Source of the DNA: Mytilus galloprovincialis | Lineage: Eukaryota; Mollusca; Bivalvia; Mytilida; Mytilidae | Reading direction: 5' to 3' | Length of the DNA: 64,000 nt | Assembly (NCBI RefSeq): GCF_965363235.1 | Contig: NC_134845.1 | Coordinates: forward strand, 60,541,261 to 60,605,260 | Part shown: positions 59,667 through 64,000 of the stretch, in pieces | Layout: the number at the start of each line of letters is the position of its first letter | Position numbering within the stretch: position 1 is the stretch's first letter | The notes under the pieces: model-generated | Seen by the model: only the letters and a program-made list of their open reading frames with translations | What the model was told of the DNA's origin: nothing | Database searches by the model: none | Made by a program: the position numbers and the translations under genes

Positions 59667-59744
59667 TCTTCATCATATGAATATCAGGTACAATCCCTCC
59701 CGTTAGGGGTTTAGTATCATACTATCATAAAATATATGAGAAGA
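59667..59744 (-). promoter_or_regulatory. SECIS-like element (selenocysteine insertion)
   Basis: On the minus strand, starting 50 bases after the TAA stop: lower helix UCUUC+UCAUAU (59744-59734) pairs with AUAUGA+GAAGA (59678-59667), with one bulged base. An internal loop follows. Then UGAU (59727-59724) faces UGAU (59686-59683), the non-Watson-Crick quartet. Helix II is GUAUGAUACU (59722-59713) with GGGAUUGUAC (59697-59688), nine pairs including G-U and one A/G mismatch. AAA lies unpaired at 59712-59710. A CCC/GGG ministem (59709-59707 with 59701-59699) closes the top. AUGA to AA spans 12 bases, as in eukaryotic SECIS. The ministem makes it form 2. Found by hand pairing, not by software. Confidence 0.75.
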
Positions 59745-59793
59745 ACATAACCCGTGTCATGCCAACAACTGTTTTTTTTAGAAGTAAATGTGT

Positions 59794-62700
59794 TTAGTTC
59801 CGATGCAAAGACCCTATCAGTGAATCAATGTTAAAGCCAAAATATGCAATCTTTAATGACCTGACAACAGTATCGTAACTATATCCCCTTTTAATAAGTC
59901 TATTTAAAGGTTTTGTTAGTTTCTGAGGAGAATACTGACATTTTTGTGCTTTATAAAGAATATTTCCATAAAATTTTGGATGTGAAATACCTGAACGTAT
60001 AAGATGTCTGCATGTTGAGTTATATTTACGAATTATTTCCTTATACCGGTGATAAAATTTAGTAAATGTTTTGACCAGTTTGTGATATCGAAAACCCTGG
60101 TGTAATAATTTTTCAGTAATACATAAATTTCTCTCGCTAAAATCTAATACATTGTTACATACACGAGCGAATCGTACAAGTTGAGATATATAAACACCAT
60201 AAGATGGTGACAAGGGAACGTCACCATCTAAAAATGGATAATTAACAATAGGAAATGAAAAATCATCTCTTTTATCATAAATTTTTGTATTAAGCTTCCC
60301 GTTTATGATATAGATATCAAGATCGAGGAAAGGGCAGTGGTCATTGTTATCATTAGCTTTATTTAAAGTAAGTTCTACAGGATAAATTTCTTTAGTATAC
60401 ATACTGAAGTCGTCATTATTTAGAGCCAATATATCATCCAAATATCTAAAAGTATTGTTAAATTTTTGTATCAAATGTTGTTTTGATGGGTCTTTGCTAA
60501 TTTTAGTCATAAATTGTAACTCATAACAATACAAAAACAGGTCCGCAATAAGTGGTGCACAGTTAGTCCCCATTGGAATTCCAATAACTTGACGATATAC
60601 GGAATCTCCAAAGCGAACAAAAATGTTATCAAGTAAAAATTCAAGTGCATAAATAGTATCAAAGCATGTCCAATTGACATAGTTCTTTTGTTTATTGCTA
60701 CTAAAAAATGATCTAAAAGAGTTTGAACATATGTACTCGCATTCCGACTTTTTAAATGCCCAGTTAATTAGGGATGTGAATTTTTTCTTAATAAGAATAT
60801 GAGGCAAAGTGGTATATAGGGTAGAAAAATCAAAACTTTGAACAGATTCAAAATCACCAATATATGCATGCAATTTATCAAGTACTTCCAACGAGTTTTT
60901 GACACTCCAAAAGTAATTAATTCCACTATTTTCAAAGGCCTTATTTGAACAATTTATTATCAGGTTTTTTATTGTACCAAGTGTACTAGTAAGTAAAACA
61001 GACAATTTAGTAGTTGAACAATGGCTGGAAGATGAAATAAATCTATATTTGTAAGGTTTTTTGTGCAGCTTCGGAAGCCAGTACATAGTTGGGACTTTCA
61101 TTGTGTTTGGTTCTGCTTGTAAAGAAGTAGCTAAAAGTTTATGTTTGTTACAGATGTCGTTTTCTGAAAATGAAGTCAGTTGGAATGTTGGTGAATTCGT
61201 GATTTCCTTTTGCAGAACCTCTATATAAAATTTACGTCAAACAATAATGATATTATTAGCAGCTTTATCAGCCGGGACAAAAACAAATTCCTTGGCTAGT
61301 TCTGTTAGTTTATTTTTGATACGCGAAATAGGGTTTTTATAGTTTTTGTTGAGGGTAAAATGTTCTTTAAAATGTTGTATTCGAATATCAACTATCTTCA
61401 TTACTGAATTAATAAAAGAGTCCAAAGATTTTTTGTCAGCTTTTTCCCGTTTTACCCATTTCAAACAGTAGGCGCGGAGTGAGTCGTTGATGATATTACG
61501 ACACTCATTCCAGTTAATAGTTGACGGGGGACGATATTTAGGTCCTTTACTGAGGAATGATTTTAACTCTCGGTCGCGAACGATGTTAAGGTCTCCTGTT
61601 ATAACATGGGAAATTGGTCCATAGGTGTATTCTGAATTACTGCAATTACACGACATAGGTGTATTTTCAGTGATATTTACATCTTTACACAATTGGCTAT
61701 AATTAAACACATATTTTCGGGTAGATTTCTTGTAAATATAACAAATGAGAGGGAGTTCAGTATTATCAAAATATCCAGGAATTTGGTCTTTAACAGAATG
61801 GTCGTTAAAAATACCGGCAATATTTACAAAATCAAAACCTTTATTGACATACTTTATTTTAATAAAATGTTTTTTATGATCTTCAGGTCGATCAATTTTT
61901 GGAAACAGTTTAGAATAACAATATGCCATTATAATTTGGACAATTTCATACTTAGGACTGTAATATGAAATTGTGTTGCAATCCTCTAAAATTTTATTTA
62001 ATTTATTTATAGGTAAAGAACAAAGCTTGGTTAACAGATAATGTCTGCCGTTGTTTTTTGAAATGGAAATTAGGTCCGAAATATTTGTATGGTTGGTCCG
62101 AAATTTTCTTTGATTGCGATTTTTTCTGCGTCCATGAGAACGATTTTTACGAACAGTTTTAGAAACTATATCCAAAATGTTAACAGAATCGGTTCTTGAT
62201 ATATTGCCAATTCCCATGATATTATCATTAAGACCGAGAGGGTAGACTGTCTGTAATTTTTTAATCCAATTTAATTCATTTATTTTTCGTGATCGTACAA
62301 ACTTGGAATGAGATTCACCAGGCTGCTTATTTACTACTTCTAAAGGTTGAACTGTTAAATATTTAATAGGATGACTGTGCTTCTTAAGATGTTGATAAAT
62401 GATACTTTTGAATTTATTGGGTCTTTTAAAACGATACAGGTGTTCTTGCGTGCGTTTAGATAAATATCGCCCAGTTTCACCTACGTACTGAATACCGCAT
62501 CCCGGTATGTTTCATGTGAGTAAATAAATAATACTGTTTGTTTTTCAAGTAATATCAGTTTCAAAATTTAGAGAAAATGTGCGACCATTAAATGTGGACC
62601 TTACTGTATTGTTGGTGGAAAGACGGGGACACGTAAGTCATTTTTTGGCATGACACTTATCGATAGAAGGGTAACCACGATTTTTATTGTTAAAAACGTT

Positions 62701-62856
62701 AGCTATCGTAGTATTTTTAGATAAGCGATTCTGAAGATTGAGACGTGTAGATACCCTTTGAACGAGTTTAGTATTTAATATTTTTCCATTTCTAAGCTTC
62801 ATATTTGTTTTTTGGTATGTAGATTTATAAACTGTAATTAGATTTATAAAAGACAA
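59794..62856 (-). CDS. GIY-YIG endonuclease-RT polyprotein with four UGA (Sec)
   Basis: One frame of 1020 codons, read with UGA as an amino acid. Order: a basic start (a second ATG at 62802, MKLRNGK, is an alternative start); Cys/His cluster with C68, U73, C76; U104; GIY-YIG endonuclease (IIY 109-111, YVG 124-126, Arg135, Glu194); CxC motif at 403-405 (CNC) followed by HVITGDLNIV; the RT entry segment FVPADKAANNIIIV just before U540; then RT motifs, with a KLHKKP segment near 595, motif A FDFSTLYT (Asp676), motif B GIPMGTNCAP (759-768) and motif C YLDD (Asp807, Asp808). N-terminal endonuclease plus CxC plus RT defines Naiad-type Penelope-like elements. The product would nick DNA and copy its RNA at the target. 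The four TGA codons replace residues that are Cys in the relatives I know. Confidence 0.85.
61237..61239 (-). other. In-frame TGA at residue 540 (putative Sec)
   Basis: The TGA follows N-N-I-I-I-V and precedes R-K-F-Y in the RT fingers entry. Related elements have Cys at this place, as I recall them. The frame continues without another stop to 59794. Confidence 0.7.
62512..62514 (-). other. In-frame TGA at residue 115 (putative Sec)
   Basis: The TGA lies between I-I-Y-L-L-T and N-I-P-G-C, four residues before Cys120. It occupies the first Cys of the pair that interrupts the GIY and YIG halves of the endonuclease in Penelope-like proteins. Confidence 0.75.
62545..62547 (-). other. In-frame TGA at residue 104 (putative Sec)
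   Basis: The context is T-D-I-T-(TGA)-K-T-N-S-I-I-Y. Relatives read a threonine-Cys-Lys pattern just before the GIY strand. Confidence 0.75.
62638..62640 (-). other. In-frame TGA at residue 73 (putative Sec)
   Basis: The context is K-C-H-A-K-K-(TGA)-L-T-C-P. Relatives read a Cys two residues before the second Cys of this cluster (C-L-T-C-P). Confidence 0.75.
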
Positions 62857-62899
62857 TTTTCACAAATTGTGGGCTATCTTTAGTATTCCTTAATTCACT

Positions 62900-63245
62900 G
62901 ATTTTTACCAATTATCGCACACTAACTCCAGTTTTCCTCTATTGATATCCCCTAAACTTTGCATTATTGTAATAATTGCTGAATATAAGTTTATGTTTTA
63001 TTTTTTATTATCCGATTTGTCATGCGAGAGTTACAAGACTCTAATTTTAGTAAAAATTTACATAATTGCTGCAATTATGAGTGAACATAACAAACTGGTC
63101 AAGTTTAAAAAAGTATTTTCAGGCATATTAAAACAGATCGATTTTATTTGCATATAATTGAAGGACTTTGAAATATATCCCATTTTAATCTTGCAACAAT
63201 TTCAATATGCACTTTAAGGGCTTATCATGAGATTTTGTCCCAGCT
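62900..63245. other. Possible 5' flank of the Naiad, unassigned
   Basis: AT-rich DNA upstream of the retroelement start. The element 5' boundary must lie in or near here but I cannot place it. No gene is recognised. Confidence 0.4.
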
Positions 63246-63254
63246 GTTTTATTG

Positions 63255-63420
63255 TTCTCATCCTGATGTAAACACACATATTTTGATCACAGTTTTGAAT
63301 TCATTCCTTTTTGTTTTTTTCAGGATGTAAACAAACATATATACTTGTCACAGTTTTGTATTTAGTTGTTTTTGTTTTAAAACGATGTTAACAAATTATA
63401 TATTTGGTCATAATGATAAT
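63255..63420. repeat. Three-copy tandem repeat, ~61 bp
   Basis: The phrase gatgtaaacacacatatttt then gatcacagttttg at about 63262 recurs at 63323 and, more diverged, at 63384. Confidence 0.6.
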
Positions 63421-63514
63421 TCTATCCTCAGTTGTTTTTATACAACTGCAAAAATTAAAAAAAATTGGTCGTACATTGTACATGTATATTGGTACAAGTC
63501 GTTGTCAGCGTCGT

Positions 63515-64000
63515 CCGAAGATGGGTGGTTTCCGGATAATAACTTAAGTATTAGTAAATAGAAATCAATAAAATTTCAACAGAAGGTTTATAACCACTAA
63601 AAAAAGGTTGGGATTGATTTTGGGGATTTTGGTCCCAATAGTTTAGGAACAAGGGGCCCAAAAGGGGTCAAAATAAGTATTTTTCTAGTTTCGAGACAAT
63701 AACTTGTGTGTAAGTGTATGGATCTTTCTGAAATTGTACCACAAGGTTCCATTTCAATAAAGAAAGGGTTGGGATTGATTTTGGGGGTTATAGCCCAAAC
63801 TGTTTAGGAATAAGGGGCCAAAAACAATACTTTTCTAATACTTTGTATAAATTGCTTATTTCTTGACCAATTTCAATGGGGTTTTATTCTTGAATTTTTG
63901 GGGTTCTCATTGATCTGGAAGGTTTTTTTTACTATGGGCCCAGGGCCCCTCAAAAATGAATTCAATGGGCCATTTTAAAAAATAATGGGCTATGTTGTCA
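63515..64000. repeat. Bivalve repeat with ~161-bp units, runs off the end
   Basis: The phrases ggttgggattgattttgggg and gtttaggaacaaggggccc occur at about 63607-63660 and again, with changes, at 63768-63820. The repeat begins near tggtttccggataataac and continues past the window. Confidence 0.6.

Larger units (their letters stand above)
59152..62900 (-). mobile_element. Naiad-type Penelope-like retroelement with SECIS
   Basis: The element comprises a long coding frame (62856-59794), a SECIS-like hairpin and about 640 bases of 3' UTR ending in a ttctcaattttat-type terminus near 59152. The 3' end is set by comparison with four truncated copies in the window (17300-17480, 29981-30311, 35735-35808, 50208-50335). 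The 5' limit is not defined; I see no upstream copy of the 3' UTR that would mark a pseudo-LTR. Absence of frameshifts and of TAA/TAG codons over 1020 codons suggests a young, possibly functional copy. Confidence 0.8.

Noticed and set aside
61693..61968. 91-codon plus-strand frame inside the retroelement
   Set aside because: It is an antisense shadow of the retroelement coding frame.
59794..62856. Reading the Naiad as a dead copy with four nonsense mutations
   Set aside because: All four stops are TGA at Cys positions, no other disruption exists in over 3 kb, and a SECIS-like fold follows the true stop. Recoding explains this better than decay.

Overview
The window reads as nuclear DNA of a bivalve mollusc, most likely a Mytilus-type mussel. 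It is strongly AT-rich and carries few genes. A large part is made of interspersed repeats that I recognise as typical of bivalve genomes (recurrent ends such as aatcataccacat and ggctcgacaaaaatg, and ggcggatcc-type elements). There are no operons or ribosome-binding sites. The only recognisable host gene is split by introns.

Two coding units stand out. (1) A five-exon minus-strand gene spans 40488-47586 and encodes a 326-residue bHLH-leucine-zipper protein that is clearly transcription factor AP-4 (TFAP4). All four introns have GT-AG ends and compatible phases, so the full reading frame could be assembled. Its upstream region holds an E2F-like site and three CAGCTG E-boxes, the motif AP-4 itself binds. 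(2) A minus-strand retroelement at about 59152-62900 has one reading frame (62856-59794) with an N-terminal GIY-YIG endonuclease, a CxC motif and a C-terminal Penelope-like reverse transcriptase. That domain order is the Naiad type. The frame is open for 1020 codons except for four TGA codons, which sit where relatives have cysteine. Fifty bases after the TAA stop lies a sequence that folds into a SECIS element: a UGAU/UGAU quartet, a helix of about 10 bp, an unpaired AAA, a small CCC/GGG stem and a complementary lower helix. The element therefore looks like an intact retrotransposon encoding a multi-selenocysteine polyprotein, and it is the main discovery candidate here.

Layout. 1-5230: unassigned DNA, one possible small exon, mussel repeats and two minisatellites (18 bp at 3498-3990, 30 bp at 4883-5217). 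5980-6440: 3' end of a LINE. 8891-9309: large foldback. 9.6-16.6 kb: several copies of one long interspersed repeat (here R2), nested TIR elements and SINE tails. 17-30 kb: short 3' pieces of Naiad elements, a TGTC microsatellite, a roughly 800-bp repeat and ggcggatcc elements. 31.2-33.7 kb: two elements with internal tandem repeats, one with a period near 147 bp. 36-40.5 kb: AT-rich, mostly repeat-poor DNA that may be TFAP4 3' UTR or flank. 40.5-47.6 kb: TFAP4. 48.2-48.4 kb: a possible divergent exon. 48.4-49.4 kb: a TIR element with long G runs. 51.7 kb: a perfect 30-bp inverted repeat. 53.7-56.9 kb: two hAT-like elements with exact 5-bp target duplications, each inserted in an older repeat. 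59.1-62.9 kb: the selenocysteine Naiad. 63.2-64 kb: further tandem-structured repeats running off the end.

Limits: all family names come from reading motifs by eye. No search, fold or expression data were available.
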